NCBI RefSeq assembly: GCF_001625595.1
Contig: NZ_AUXT01000201.1
Coordinates: 32,261-96,260 of the forward strand
From: Pseudoalteromonas luteoviolacea NCIMB 1942
GTDB taxonomy: Bacteria > Pseudomonadota > Gammaproteobacteria > Enterobacterales > Alteromonadaceae
Direction: 5' to 3'
Length of the DNA stretch: 64,000 bases
Part shown: piece after piece, positions 53,126-62,646 of the stretch
Layout of the letters: the number at the start of each line of letters is the position of its first letter
Position numbering within the stretch: position 1 is the first letter of the stretch
Translations under genes and position numbers: made by a program
The notes under the pieces: model-generated
What the model was told of the DNA's origin: nothing
Database searches by the model: none
What the model saw: only the letters and a program-made list of their open reading frames with translations

Positions 53126-54004
53126 ATGAGTGCAGGAAAAAAATTTCGTGACGCATTAAGCGTAAATCAACCATTGCAGATTGTAGGCACCATCAACGCA
53201 TACAGTGCGATGATGGCCAAGCAAATCGGTCACCAAGCAATTTATCTTTCAGGTGGTGGTGTTGCGAATGCTTCATATGGATTACCTGATCTTGGAATGA
53301 CTTCCTTAAACGACGTGATTGCTGATGTTCAGCGTATTACATCGGCTTGTGATTTACCTTTGATGGTAGATATCGATACGGGATGGGGTGGGGCGTTTAA
53401 TATTGCAAAGACGATCCGCGATATGGAAAAAGCAGGCGCAGCAGCCGTTCACCTTGAAGATCAAGTTGCACAAAAGCGCTGTGGTCACAGACCAAATAAA
53501 GAAATTGTTTCAACAGCAGAAATGGTTGATCGCATCAAAGCCGCAGTAGATGCTCGTATAGATAAAGACTTTTTCATCATGGCCCGTACTGACGCTTTCG
53601 CCCAAGAAGGCTTAGAAGCTGCAATTGAACGTGCAAAAGCATACGTTGAAGCAGGTGCCGATGGTATTTTCGCTGAAGCGGTTCAAACTGAAGAGCATTA
53701 TCGTTCTTTCTCTGAAGCGCTTGATGTGCCGATTTTAGCAAACATGACCGAGTTTGGTAAAACTGAGCTTTGGAACAAACAAGAACTGGCCGAGTGGGGA
53801 GTTGGTATGGTGCTATATCCGCTAAGTGCATTTAGAGCAATGAATAAAGCGGCTGAACTGGTATATAGAACATTGCTCAATGACGGTGATCAAAAAGCGG
53901 TTGTCGACACAATGCAAACGCGTATGGATTTATACGATTACCTTGGTTATCACGGCTATGAGCAAAAGCTTGATGCGCTATTTGCAGAAGGCAAAAACAA
54001 ATAA
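53126..54004 (+). CDS. prpB: 2-methylisocitrate lyase PrpB
   Basis: A 292-residue enzyme that splits 2-methylisocitrate into pyruvate and succinate, the last step of the methylcitrate cycle. It has the phosphoenolpyruvate-mutase-like barrel with IYLSGGGVANASYGLPD, MVDIDTGWGG, AVHLEDQ and the signature KRCGH that carries the catalytic cysteine. AGGAG precedes the ATG. It is followed by prpC. Confidence 0.97.
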   Translation: MSAGKKFRDALSVNQPLQIVGTINAYSAMMAKQIGHQAIYLSGGGVANASYGLPDLGMTSLNDVIADVQRITSACDLPLMVDIDTGWGGAFNIAKTIRDMEKAGAAAVHLEDQVAQKRCGHRPNKEIVSTAEMVDRIKAAVDARIDKDFFIMARTDAFAQEGLEAAIERAKAYVEAGADGIFAEAVQTEEHYRSFSEALDVPILANMTEFGKTELWNKQELAEWGVGMVLYPLSAFRAMNKAAELVYRTLLNDGDQKAVVDTMQTRMDLYDYLGYHGYEQKLDALFAEGKNK

Positions 54005-54095
54005 ACATATAAACAAATAAAAGAGGGCAGCAGTGTTTTGCTTGTCCCGTACTAAAATTTATAAATTCAGCAGGTAAAAATTTCAGGAGAATATC

Positions 54096-55217
54096 ATGGC
54101 TAAAGTACTAAGTGGCGCTGGCTTACGTGGTCAAGTTGCAGGGAAAACCGCACTTTCAACAGTAGGAAAGTCAGGTTCAGGCTTAACCTATTGTGGATAT
54201 GATGTAAAAGATTTGGCAGAAAATTGTCAGTTTGAAGAAGTTGCGTATTTGATTTTAAAGGGTAACTTACCAAACCAAACAGAGCTAGACGAATACAAAG
54301 CACTTCTTAAGTCTATGAGAGGACTACCTTTGGCACTAAAAGATGTGCTAGAGCGTATTCCTGCTGATGCTCATCCAATGGATGTTCTACGTACCGGTTG
54401 TTCAATGCTAGGTAACCTTGAAGGTGAAGCAAGCTACGATGAACAAGGTAAAGTAACTGACCGCATGTTGGCATGCTTCCCTAGTATCATTTGTTATTGG
54501 TACAGATACAGCCATGATGGCGTACGTATTGATGTTGAGACTGATGACGATTCAATCGGTGCACACTTCCTACACCTGTTACGCGGCGAGAAACCTTCAG
54601 AACTTCACGAGCGCGTTATGCATGTTTCACTTATTTTATATGCAGAGCATGAATTTAATGCATCAACTTTCACAGCGCGTGTTTGTGCATCAACACTGTC
54701 TGACATGCATTCTTGTGTTACTGGCGCAATTGGTTCCTTGCGCGGTCCGTTACATGGCGGTGCAAACGAAGCTGCAATGGAAATGATTGAGCGATTTGAA
54801 TCAGCTGACCATGCTGAAGAAGAAATGATGGGCATGTTAGAGCGCAAAGAAAAAATTATGGGCTTTGGCCATGCGATTTACTCTGAATCAGATCCGCGTA
54901 ATGAGATCATTAAACTATGGTCTGAAAAGCTGGCAGCGGATGTAGGTGATACAGTACTTTATCCTGTTTCAGTGCGTTGTGAAGAAGTGATGTGGCGTGA
55001 GAAAAAGCTTTTCTGTAACGCGGATTTCTTCCACGCTTCGGCCTATAATTTTATGGGTATTCCAACTAAATTGTTTACACCAATCTTTGTGATATCACGA
55101 CTGACGGGTTGGGCTGCACATGTCATGGAGCAACGTGCAGATAACCGTATCATTCGCCCTTCTGCTGAATACACAGGCGAAGAATTACGTCCAGTCCCTG
55201 CTATTTCTGAAAGATAA
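54096..55217 (+). CDS. prpC: 2-methylcitrate synthase PrpC
   Basis: A 373-residue citrate-synthase-family enzyme that joins propionyl-CoA and oxaloacetate. Catalytic and binding segments are SCVTGAIGSLRGPLHGGANE (His), MGFGHAIYSESDPR (His) and NADFFHASAYNFMGIP (Asp). The start of the protein, LSGAGLRGQVAGKTALSTVG, is characteristic of PrpC rather than GltA. AGGAG precedes the ATG. It is third in the operon. Confidence 0.97.
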   Translation: MAKVLSGAGLRGQVAGKTALSTVGKSGSGLTYCGYDVKDLAENCQFEEVAYLILKGNLPNQTELDEYKALLKSMRGLPLALKDVLERIPADAHPMDVLRTGCSMLGNLEGEASYDEQGKVTDRMLACFPSIICYWYRYSHDGVRIDVETDDDSIGAHFLHLLRGEKPSELHERVMHVSLILYAEHEFNASTFTARVCASTLSDMHSCVTGAIGSLRGPLHGGANEAAMEMIERFESADHAEEEMMGMLERKEKIMGFGHAIYSESDPRNEIIKLWSEKLAADVGDTVLYPVSVRCEEVMWREKKLFCNADFFHASAYNFMGIPTKLFTPIFVISRLTGWAAHVMEQRADNRIIRPSAEYTGEELRPVPAISER

Positions 55218-55226
55218 GCAGGAGAT

Positions 55227-55245
55227 AGGCCCATATGTTGGGCCT
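55227..55245 (+). terminator. Hairpin between prpC and acnD
   Basis: AGGCCCA (55227-55233) pairs with TGGGCCT (55239-55245) around a five-base loop, with only a weak T-run (TTTAC, 55244-55248 region). It may reduce rather than stop transcription into acnD, or protect the upstream mRNA end. Confidence 0.4.
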
Positions 55246-55314
55246 TTACACGCTTGAAGTGTTGTCTGATTCAAGCGGATACATACCGTCACACCTCAGT
55301 TGGAATAAGCAGTT

Positions 55315-57903
55315 ATGAACACCCACTACCGTAAACGATTACCTGATTCAACTCTATGCTATTACGATACGCGTGAAGCCATCGAAGCGATAAAGCCTGG
55401 TGCATATGAAGGACTACCTTATACCTCAAAAGTGCTGGCAGAAAACTTGGTTCGCAAAGCCGAACCGGAAAAACTAAATGATTATTTAACTCAAATTATT
55501 GAACGTCGTCGCGACTTAGATTTCCCGTGGTTTCCTGCGCGTGTGGTTTGCCATGATATTCTTGGTCAAACTGCATTGGTTGATTTAGCAGGTTTACGTG
55601 ACGCGATTGCTGAGAAAGGCGGAGATCCAGCCAAAGTAAATCCGGTTGTACCAACGCAGTTGATAGTCGACCATAGTTTAGCGGTGGAACATGCGGGTTA
55701 CGAAGAAAATGCTTTTGAGAAAAACAGGGCAATTGAAGACCGCAGAAATGACGATCGTTTCCATTTTATCAATTGGACCAAAACCGCTTTTAAAAATGTC
55801 GATGTTATTCCACCTGGCAACGGCATTTTGCACCAAATTAACCTAGAGAAAATGTCTCCTGTTATTCAAGCGCGTGATGGTGTTGCATTCCCTGATACTT
55901 TGGTTGGCACAGACAGCCACACGCCACATGTCGATGCATTGGGAGTCATCGCTATCGGTGTGGGTGGTTTAGAGGCTGAGAGCGTGATGCTCGGGCGTGC
56001 GTCATACATGCGTTTACCTGATATCGTGGGTGTTGAGCTAGTAGGTAAACGCCAACCAGGGATCACCGCAACGGATATTGTGTTGGCGATTACCGAGTTT
56101 TTACGTAACGAAAAAGTGGTTTCGAGCTATTTAGAGTTCTTTGGTGAAGGCGCTGACGACCTGACCCTTGGCGACCGTGCGACAATTTCAAATATGACAC
56201 CAGAGTATGGTGCAACAGCTGCAATGTTCTATATCGATCAAAAGACGATTGATTATCTTAAGCTAACTGGCCGTGATGATGAGCAGGTTCAGCTTGTAGA
56301 GCAGTATGCCAAACTAACAGGTTTGTGGTCTGATTCTATGACACAAGCGAAATATGAGCGCGTGTTGAAGTTTGACCTATCGAGTGTAGGTCGAAACCTC
56401 GCAGGACCATCGAATCCGCACCGCAGAGTTGCGACACAAGACCTTGCAAAGCAGGGGATTGTTGCTGACTATGAAAAAACAGAAGACCAAATGCCAGATG
56501 GTGCGGTGATTATTGCCGCAATTACCAGTTGTACGAATACCAGTAATCCACGCAACGTCGTTGCTGCTGGTTTGCTGGCACGTAATGCAAACAAATTTGG
56601 TTTAAAACGTAAGCCTTGGGTCAAAACTTCATTCGCTCCTGGCTCAAAAGCTGTCCGTTCTTATATGACAGAAGCACAGTTATTACCTGAATTGGAGGCA
56701 TTGGGCTTTGGTATCGTGGCATTTGCGTGTACTACCTGTAACGGCATGAGTGGTGCGCTCGATCCTAAAATTCAGCAAGAAGTGGTCGACAGGGATTTAT
56801 ATACAACAGCGGTTTTATCTGGTAACCGCAACTTCGACGGACGAATTCATCCATATGCCAAGCAAGCATTTTTAGCATCACCTCCTTTGGTGGTGGCTTA
56901 CGCGATTGCAGGTTCTGTTCGTTTTGATATCGAAAAAGATGTATTAGGTCATGATCAAAATGGCAACCCAGTTACCCTCAAAGATGTATGGCCAAGCGAT
57001 GAAGAAATAGATTCAGTTATCGCACAAAGTGTTAAGCCTGAGCAATTCAGAGAGGTGTATGACCCAATGTTTGACTTGAGTGTCGACTATGGTGAGGACA
57101 ATGACCCTCTGTATAACTGGCGAGAAATGAGTACTTATATCCGTCGCCCACCATACTGGGAAGGCGCACTTGCCGGTGAGCGTACCATGAAGGGAATGCG
57201 CCCGTTGGCAATTCTAGGCGATAACATTACAACGGATCACTTGTCCCCATCTAACGCCATCTTAGCAAGTAGCGCGGCGGGTGAATACTTGGCGAAAATG
57301 GGATTACCGGAAGAGGATTTCAACTCTTACGCGACCCACCGTGGCGATCATTTGACAGCGCAACGTGCAACATTCGCGAACCCTAAGTTGCTTAATGAAA
57401 TGGTCAAAGACAATGGTGCCGTGAAGCAAGGCTCGCTTGCTCGTGTTGAGCCTGAAGGTAAAGTTACTCGCATGTGGGAAGCCATCGAAACCTATATGGA
57501 GCGTAAACAGCCGCTGATCATCATTGCTGGTGCAGATTATGGTCAAGGTTCGTCAAGGGATTGGGCTGCAAAAGGTGTACGCCTAGCGGGCGTTGAAGTT
57601 ATCGTCGCTGAAGGCTTTGAACGTATCCATAGAACCAACTTAATTGGTATGGGCGTATTACCGCTTGAATTCAAAGCAGGAACGACTCGTCTCACGTTAG
57701 GCTTAGATGGTGCAGAAACGTACGATGTAAAAGGCAAACGCACGCCGGGTACCACATTAACGCTTGTGATAAACCGTCAAAATGGCGATGTCGTAGAGGT
57801 GCCAGTAACTTGTAGACTGGACACCGCAGAGGAAGTGTCAATTTATGAAGCTGGCGGGGTATTACAACGATTCGCTAAAGACTTCTTAGAAGCTAACGCG
57901 TAA
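55315..57903 (+). CDS. acnD: Fe/S-dependent 2-methylcitrate dehydratase AcnD
   Basis: An 862-residue aconitase-family enzyme that dehydrates 2-methylcitrate to 2-methylaconitate. Cluster cysteines lie in TSCTNTSNPRN and CTTCNGMSG. The swivel domain has TTDHLSPSNAI and GADYGQGSSRDWAAKG. It is a little shorter than AcnA. Together with PrpF it replaces PrpD, so the operon is of the acnD-prpF type, common in Shewanella and other marine bacteria. Confidence 0.97.
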   Translation: MNTHYRKRLPDSTLCYYDTREAIEAIKPGAYEGLPYTSKVLAENLVRKAEPEKLNDYLTQIIERRRDLDFPWFPARVVCHDILGQTALVDLAGLRDAIAEKGGDPAKVNPVVPTQLIVDHSLAVEHAGYEENAFEKNRAIEDRRNDDRFHFINWTKTAFKNVDVIPPGNGILHQINLEKMSPVIQARDGVAFPDTLVGTDSHTPHVDALGVIAIGVGGLEAESVMLGRASYMRLPDIVGVELVGKRQPGITATDIVLAITEFLRNEKVVSSYLEFFGEGADDLTLGDRATISNMTPEYGATAAMFYIDQKTIDYLKLTGRDDEQVQLVEQYAKLTGLWSDSMTQAKYERVLKFDLSSVGRNLAGPSNPHRRVATQDLAKQGIVADYEKTEDQMPDGAVIIAAITSCTNTSNPRNVVAAGLLARNANKFGLKRKPWVKTSFAPGSKAVRSYMTEAQLLPELEALGFGIVAFACTTCNGMSGALDPKIQQEVVDRDLYTTAVLSGNRNFDGRIHPYAKQAFLASPPLVVAYAIAGSVRFDIEKDVLGHDQNGNPVTLKDVWPSDEEIDSVIAQSVKPEQFREVYDPMFDLSVDYGEDNDPLYNWREMSTYIRRPPYWEGALAGERTMKGMRPLAILGDNITTDHLSPSNAILASSAAGEYLAKMGLPEEDFNSYATHRGDHLTAQRATFANPKLLNEMVKDNGAVKQGSLARVEPEGKVTRMWEAIETYMERKQPLIIIAGADYGQGSSRDWAAKGVRLAGVEVIVAEGFERIHRTNLIGMGVLPLEFKAGTTRLTLGLDGAETYDVKGKRTPGTTLTLVINRQNGDVVEVPVTCRLDTAEEVSIYEAGGVLQRFAKDFLEANA

Positions 57904-57917
57904 CACTGTTATCAATT

Positions 57918-57943
57918 AAAGCCCAAGCAATGCTTGGGCTTTT
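57918..57943 (+). terminator. Perfect hairpin with T-run between acnD and prpF
   Basis: AAAGCCCAAGC (57918-57928), loop AAT, GCTTGGGCTTTT (57932-57943). It has the form of an intrinsic terminator, yet prpF follows 14 bases later on the same strand with no promoter I can see. Partial read-through would lower prpF dosage. Confidence 0.75.
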
Positions 57944-57957
57944 CGTTAGGAAACATA

Positions 57958-59133
57958 ATGAGCTTTAAACCACAAATAAAAATACCCGCGACATATATGC
58001 GCGGAGGAACCTCCAAAGGGGTCTTTTTCAAGCTGGATGACTTACCTCAAGCCGCCCAAAAACCTGGAGAAATTAGAGATCAGATACTTCTCAGAGTGAT
58101 CGGTAGTCCAGATCCTTATGCTAAGCAAACTGATGGTATGGGCGGTGCGACGTCTAGCACCAGTAAAACGGTTATTTTATCGAAAAGCTCGAAACCCGAT
58201 CATGATGTTGACTATTTGTTTGGCCAAGTCGCAATCGACAAACCATTTATCGATTGGAGTGGTAATTGTGGCAATCTAACCGCTGCGGTGGGAGCATTCG
58301 CAATCAGTAATGGATTAGTCTCTGGCGAGCGGATCCCTAAAAATGGCGTTGCCGTCGTACGCATCTGGCAGGCAAATATCGGTAAAACAATCGTTGCGCA
58401 TATCCCTATTACAAATGGTGAAGTACAAGAAACAGGTGACTTTGAGCTAGATGGTGTGACCTTTCCGGCAGCTGAAGTTGTCGTGGAATTTTTAGACCCA
58501 GCTGATGCAAATGCGGACATGTTTCCAAGTGGCAATCTTGTTGACACACTTGAAGTTCCAGATATTGGTAGCTTTGATGTCACAATGATAAATGCAGGGA
58601 TCCCAACATTATTTTTCAGAGCACAAGATCTTAGCTTTGACGGTACAGAATTACAAGAAGCCGTTAATGGTGACGCTCAACTATTGGCGCGCATGGAAAC
58701 AATACGCGCTCATGGGGCCTTAAAAATGGGGCTGATCTCGACACTGGAAGAAGCGAAAGTTCGACAACATACGCCAAAAATTGCTTTTGTCAGTGGACCT
58801 CAACAATATTTGGCATCCAGTGGGAAAGCCATCACAGAGCAAGACATCGACTTGTGTGTGCGTGCGCTTTCAATGGGTAAGTTACACCATGCTATGATGG
58901 GCACGGCGGCAGTGGCGATTGCTACCGCAGGCGCCATTCCGGGCACATTGGTAAACCAAGCTGCTGGTGGCGGAAATAGAACACAGATCACATTTGGCCA
59001 CCCTTCAGGCACTCTGAAAGTCGGTGCTGAAGCGCAATTACAAGGTGAACGCTGGCTTGCGAAAAAAGCGATTATGAGCCGCAGTGCACGTGTTTTAATG
59101 GAAGGTACCGTGCGCATTCCCGATATTTTGTAA
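57958..59133 (+). CDS. prpF: 2-methylaconitate cis-trans isomerase PrpF
   Basis: A 391-residue protein that isomerises the AcnD product so that an aconitase can use it. Family features are IPATYMRGGTSKGVFFKLDD, QTDGMGGATSSTSKTVILSK, DWSGNCGNLTAAVGAFAI and INAGIPTLFF. AGGA precedes ATG 57958; an upstream in-frame TTG (57934) lies within the hairpin. It ends the operon. Confidence 0.96.
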   Translation: MSFKPQIKIPATYMRGGTSKGVFFKLDDLPQAAQKPGEIRDQILLRVIGSPDPYAKQTDGMGGATSSTSKTVILSKSSKPDHDVDYLFGQVAIDKPFIDWSGNCGNLTAAVGAFAISNGLVSGERIPKNGVAVVRIWQANIGKTIVAHIPITNGEVQETGDFELDGVTFPAAEVVVEFLDPADANADMFPSGNLVDTLEVPDIGSFDVTMINAGIPTLFFRAQDLSFDGTELQEAVNGDAQLLARMETIRAHGALKMGLISTLEEAKVRQHTPKIAFVSGPQQYLASSGKAITEQDIDLCVRALSMGKLHHAMMGTAAVAIATAGAIPGTLVNQAAGGGNRTQITFGHPSGTLKVGAEAQLQGERWLAKKAIMSRSARVLMEGTVRIPDIL

Positions 59134-59248
59134 TTAGTCAAAACAACCATTGTTTGGGGGCAATTTTATGTGTCCCCTTAAAAATATCCATTCTCATCAC
59201 ATACCAATCAATTTTTGCTATTTCTTAAGGATCTTTTGGAGATGTATT

Positions 59249-59854
59249 ATGCATGAAGCATTACTGTCTTTGGCACTTACAACATTTTTTTTGCTTGGCT
59301 CTCCCGGCCCAGCGCCATTAGCACTTGCGGCTGTTGGGGCAAGCGTTGGCGTACGTGCAGGCCGACCTTTTCTGTTTGGTATTTTGACGGGACTTCTGGT
59401 TGCAATTGTTGCGTCTGCTACGGGGCTGGGTGCATTGTTGTTAAGCTTTCCTCAGTTGACCAAAGCTTTACAGATAGGAGCACTTGTATATTTGTTTTAT
59501 GTTGCCTTTAAAATAGCAACCAATGAAGGTGGACTGTCAGAGTTTAGCAGTCAGCCTTTAGGGTTTAAAGATGGCTTTATTCTCAACTTATTAAACCCCA
59601 AGGCATATGCAGCATGTATCGCAATTTTTGCTAATACGAATATTCCTATGGAGTCTGCAGCTCAGGCTAGTGTCATTGCAGCCTCGACGCTATTTCTAGT
59701 CGCAGTCTGCGTTGATACGTTGTGGTTATATTTGGGTGGGCTGCTCCACCGAGTTGTAAAAACAAATAAGCAACTTAGGTATTTAAGAGTATTTTTTGCG
59801 AGTTTACTGGTTTTACTTTTGCTCTTTGTCACTCTATCCTCTGAAATAATATAA
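59249..59854 (+). CDS. LysE-family amino-acid exporter
   Basis: A 201-residue inner-membrane protein with about six helices. The N-terminal signature is LGSPGPAPLALAAVGASVGVRAG, and NLLNPKAYAACIA matches the family's conserved NPK segment. LysE/RhtB proteins export amino acids such as lysine, arginine or homoserine. ATG 59249 has GGAG seven bases upstream; the open frame reaches back to 59150 but that part is not membrane-like. A methyltransferase-like gene follows after 20 bases. Confidence 0.88.
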   Translation: MHEALLSLALTTFFLLGSPGPAPLALAAVGASVGVRAGRPFLFGILTGLLVAIVASATGLGALLLSFPQLTKALQIGALVYLFYVAFKIATNEGGLSEFSSQPLGFKDGFILNLLNPKAYAACIAIFANTNIPMESAAQASVIAASTLFLVAVCVDTLWLYLGGLLHRVVKTNKQLRYLRVFFASLLVLLLLFVTLSSEII

Positions 59855-59874
59855 GAAAAATCTGTAGGGATACT

Positions 59875-61185
59875 ATGTGTCAAACCAAAGCACAATTTGT
59901 TGAGACGGTAAATAAGCTACTGCACTCCCAAAAAGGGACCATTAGCAAGTCTGAAATCAAAGCAATGGTTGCGTATCTAGGAGAGGTAACGCAAGTATTT
60001 ACTGATACGGATATGAATGACTCGAAAAAGACCCAAACGGCATGCGGTGTGGCCATTTCTCCTGTTCAGGCAGCTAAGTGTTTTGAAGAAACTGTACGCA
60101 CTCAAATGTTTGCTCAAGGCGTGGCAAACGCGATTGCAGACAAACTACTGGCGAACATAAAACCTATTAAAATTCTTTACGCTGGCACTGGTCCTTACGC
60201 AACCTTACTCTTACCATTTTTGGCTGCCAGCAGTGAACAGCTTCCTCTGGAAATAACTTTACTGGATATCCATCAAGAAAATATAGCTGCGGTTGAGACT
60301 TTGATAACGCATTTTGGCCTTGAAGGCTACCAAATTGAATTAGTGCATGGTGATGCAACCCAGTGGCGACCAAAGCGCAAACAACAGCACTTCGACATTA
60401 TCATTTCTGAAACTATGACCGCGCTATTAAAGCGTGAGCCACAAGTTTTTATTTTTAAGCATTTAGTGCAGTACTTACAGTCTGATGGTGTATTAATACC
60501 TGAACGGATTAGCTTAAAAACTTGGCTAACGCCTCAGTCGCAGCAGTCTGAGGGAGACGTATTTGTTGGTGAATTCTTTTGCTTAGATAAAGAACGTGCG
60601 CAGGCATTAAATAGAGGTGATGATGCGTGTTTCTACGCTGAGCTAATCATCCCTGATGGGGACTGGGCAGAGCATGTAGTGAAGCTTACAACAGACATTC
60701 AGATATATCGTGATTTATCCTTACATGAAGGTGACTGTAGCTTAAACATTGCCTTTGCTTTTAGCCCTTATGATGCCGTTTTGACGCCAAGCAAACTCAT
60801 TGTATTTAAATATGTTCAACCTGATAGCCCTGACTTTTCAGTCGTTTTTCCGAAGCCTGAATGGAAGAGAACTGATTTTAAACTACCACAATCTGGTGAT
60901 ACCAGCACACTAGGTCTAGTGCAAATAAAACGCTCTTTTCAGCGTGCATATTTAATAAAACGGGGCGAGCAAGTTGCTACATCTGAGCAAGAGTGGCAAG
61001 GAGAGCTTTGTTTATACGATGCTCTGTCACTAAACTCTCGTGAAGTAATTGGTAAAATGTATGAACTTGAACGGTTTACAGACTTTGAGAAGTGGCTTTC
61101 AGAGCGCGTTGGTCCGTTGGATAACGTAACGATTACTTCTATAAACCATCAGTGCCTAGCGAAAATCACAGATGTTAAGACTTGA
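59875..61185 (+). CDS. PRMT-like SAM-dependent methyltransferase
   Basis: A 436-residue class I methyltransferase. Motif I is ILYAGTGPYATLLLPFL, with the ribose-binding acidic residue at Asp131. SETMTALLKRE holds Glu179 and Glu188 with exactly the spacing of the double-E loop of protein arginine methyltransferases (SEWMGY...YES in PRMT1). DGVLIPERISLKTWL matches the region that follows in PRMTs, and PEWKRTDF (residues 328-335) sits where PRMTs have the THW loop. A guanidino or amine methyl acceptor is inferred. About 90 N-terminal residues have no known domain. Co-directional with a LysE-type exporter. Confidence 0.75.
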   Translation: MCQTKAQFVETVNKLLHSQKGTISKSEIKAMVAYLGEVTQVFTDTDMNDSKKTQTACGVAISPVQAAKCFEETVRTQMFAQGVANAIADKLLANIKPIKILYAGTGPYATLLLPFLAASSEQLPLEITLLDIHQENIAAVETLITHFGLEGYQIELVHGDATQWRPKRKQQHFDIIISETMTALLKREPQVFIFKHLVQYLQSDGVLIPERISLKTWLTPQSQQSEGDVFVGEFFCLDKERAQALNRGDDACFYAELIIPDGDWAEHVVKLTTDIQIYRDLSLHEGDCSLNIAFAFSPYDAVLTPSKLIVFKYVQPDSPDFSVVFPKPEWKRTDFKLPQSGDTSTLGLVQIKRSFQRAYLIKRGEQVATSEQEWQGELCLYDALSLNSREVIGKMYELERFTDFEKWLSERVGPLDNVTITSINHQCLAKITDVKT

Positions 61186-61207
61186 AGGTACTTAGACTCT
61201 GGTTAGA

Positions 61208-61978
61208 TTAGAATTGTGCCTGCATAGACATTTCTAACGACTTTTCATCATCGCTTTGCTCTTGATAGCGAGCCTTTACAAAAAAACTATGATTCACAAA
61301 ATACTTACCCTCAATTATAAGGTGGGATGCATGACTGCCGACACCCAGTGCAAAGTGTTGATTAAAGTAGTAATTGGCCAAAAAGTCATTGTGGTTTTTA
61401 GTCGTTTGATTGTGATGAGACAGGTCCAAGGTAAAGAACTTTTGCCCCCCTAACCCCCTGAAATATCGTACCTCGACAGTCCAATCATCTAGGGAATCAT
61501 CACTGTTGGCTGTGATACCAACATAAGCATCGGTGTTTAAGTCGATATTGAGCTGACCTTGAAACCACGTGATGTCTTCGCCATTCGTTAAGCGCTGATG
61601 CCTGACGCTCGCTTTAAAACTATCATAAAACAGGTGACCTACTCCGATTGAATAATCGTCATCAGCATTACCTAGATCTGCGATGCCCAAAGGGGCAAAC
61701 CAATTACCGAGAAAGGCTTCTCCTTCAACGCCCGTGTATACATCCTCGTCATTGGTGTAAGTCAACAAAATATTACTGTCTGTGTCCAAATAGCCGAAAT
61801 CATCCCAGACCCCAAAGTAAGCTTGAGGGGCAAAATAATAATGACTACTTACTTGCCAAGAGTGGACATCTGCATCCTCAAATTTGGTATACACAGCTTG
61901 GTTAAACCACGTTTTGTCGGTGTTAGCAAAGCAAAGTGAAGAGCACAGACTGAATATCAATATTATTAGTATTTTCAA
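61208..61978 (-). CDS. Putative outer-membrane beta-barrel protein
   Basis: A 256-residue exported protein starting with TTG 61978 (AGGA six bases upstream). A signal peptide (LILIFSLCSSLCFA) is followed by alternating strands rich in Tyr, Phe, Trp and Asp, such as SWQVSSHYYFAPQAYFGVWDD and ASVRHQRLTNGED, and a C-terminal aromatic strand ending MSMQAQF. This is the pattern of small outer-membrane porin-like barrels. The family is not recognised precisely. It is convergent with the methyltransferase gene. Confidence 0.75.
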   Translation of the reverse strand: MKILIILIFSLCSSLCFANTDKTWFNQAVYTKFEDADVHSWQVSSHYYFAPQAYFGVWDDFGYLDTDSNILLTYTNDEDVYTGVEGEAFLGNWFAPLGIADLGNADDDYSIGVGHLFYDSFKASVRHQRLTNGEDITWFQGQLNIDLNTDAYVGITANSDDSLDDWTVEVRYFRGLGGQKFFTLDLSHHNQTTKNHNDFLANYYFNQHFALGVGSHASHLIIEGKYFVNHSFFVKARYQEQSDDEKSLEMSMQAQF

Positions 61979-62140
61979 GGCTTTTCCTATTTTCGAAGCA
62001 TAAATTAGTTGTTATTGCTGGCAAATGCATAAGTTTAAGCATAGACGATTTGAATAAATGTGCGCGATTTGTCATTTTGAACTATTTTAAAATAATGTGA
62101 TTTGTTTACTAAAAGTTTACTTGGATGAACGGTTGTTGCA

Positions 62141-62524
62141 ATGAATGAATTCCACGGAATTTCTGTTACTACTGAGGTGAGGGAGTCTGGTTTATTACTG
62201 AGCTTTAAAGCGGTTGGTAAACTGACACATAAAGACTATCTGATTATATTACCAGTGGTGGATCACGCTATTGCTAGAAATCAGCGTAATGCTGTTTATG
62301 CGCTTATTGACATCACCGAGTTGACGGGATGGGAGATGGGGGAAGCACTCAATGATATGAGGATTGCATTTCAATATAGTGAACAATTTACAAAAACTGC
62401 GGTAATTGGGAATAGTCGGTTGCATCGTATTACGTCCACGATTGGTGGGTGGATACTTGGCGGGCAAACTCGTTATTTTTCTAGAAATAACGCAGCAAAA
62501 AGCTGGCTAGAAGCAGCCTCCTAG
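62141..62524 (+). CDS. SpoIIAA-like/STAS-fold protein
   Basis: A 127-residue cytoplasmic protein of the SpoIIAA-like family: SFKAVGKLTHKDYLIILPVVDHAI, VYALIDITELTGWEMGEALNDMR and KTAVIGNSRLHRI. The family has a STAS-like fold and is often called a membrane-associated or lipid-binding regulator without a settled role. It stands alone. The ATG has only a weak ribosome site. Confidence 0.85.
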   Translation: MNEFHGISVTTEVRESGLLLSFKAVGKLTHKDYLIILPVVDHAIARNQRNAVYALIDITELTGWEMGEALNDMRIAFQYSEQFTKTAVIGNSRLHRITSTIGGWILGGQTRYFSRNNAAKSWLEAAS

Positions 62525-62646
62525 TTACCTAATACCATTATCAAACTCTGCTGTACGATTTTATTTCTTCGTTTACTTGAATAGATTTTCTCCCTTATTC
62601 ACAATGCACTTCATAAGCGATATGGACAAACAAAATAGAGGGTTTT

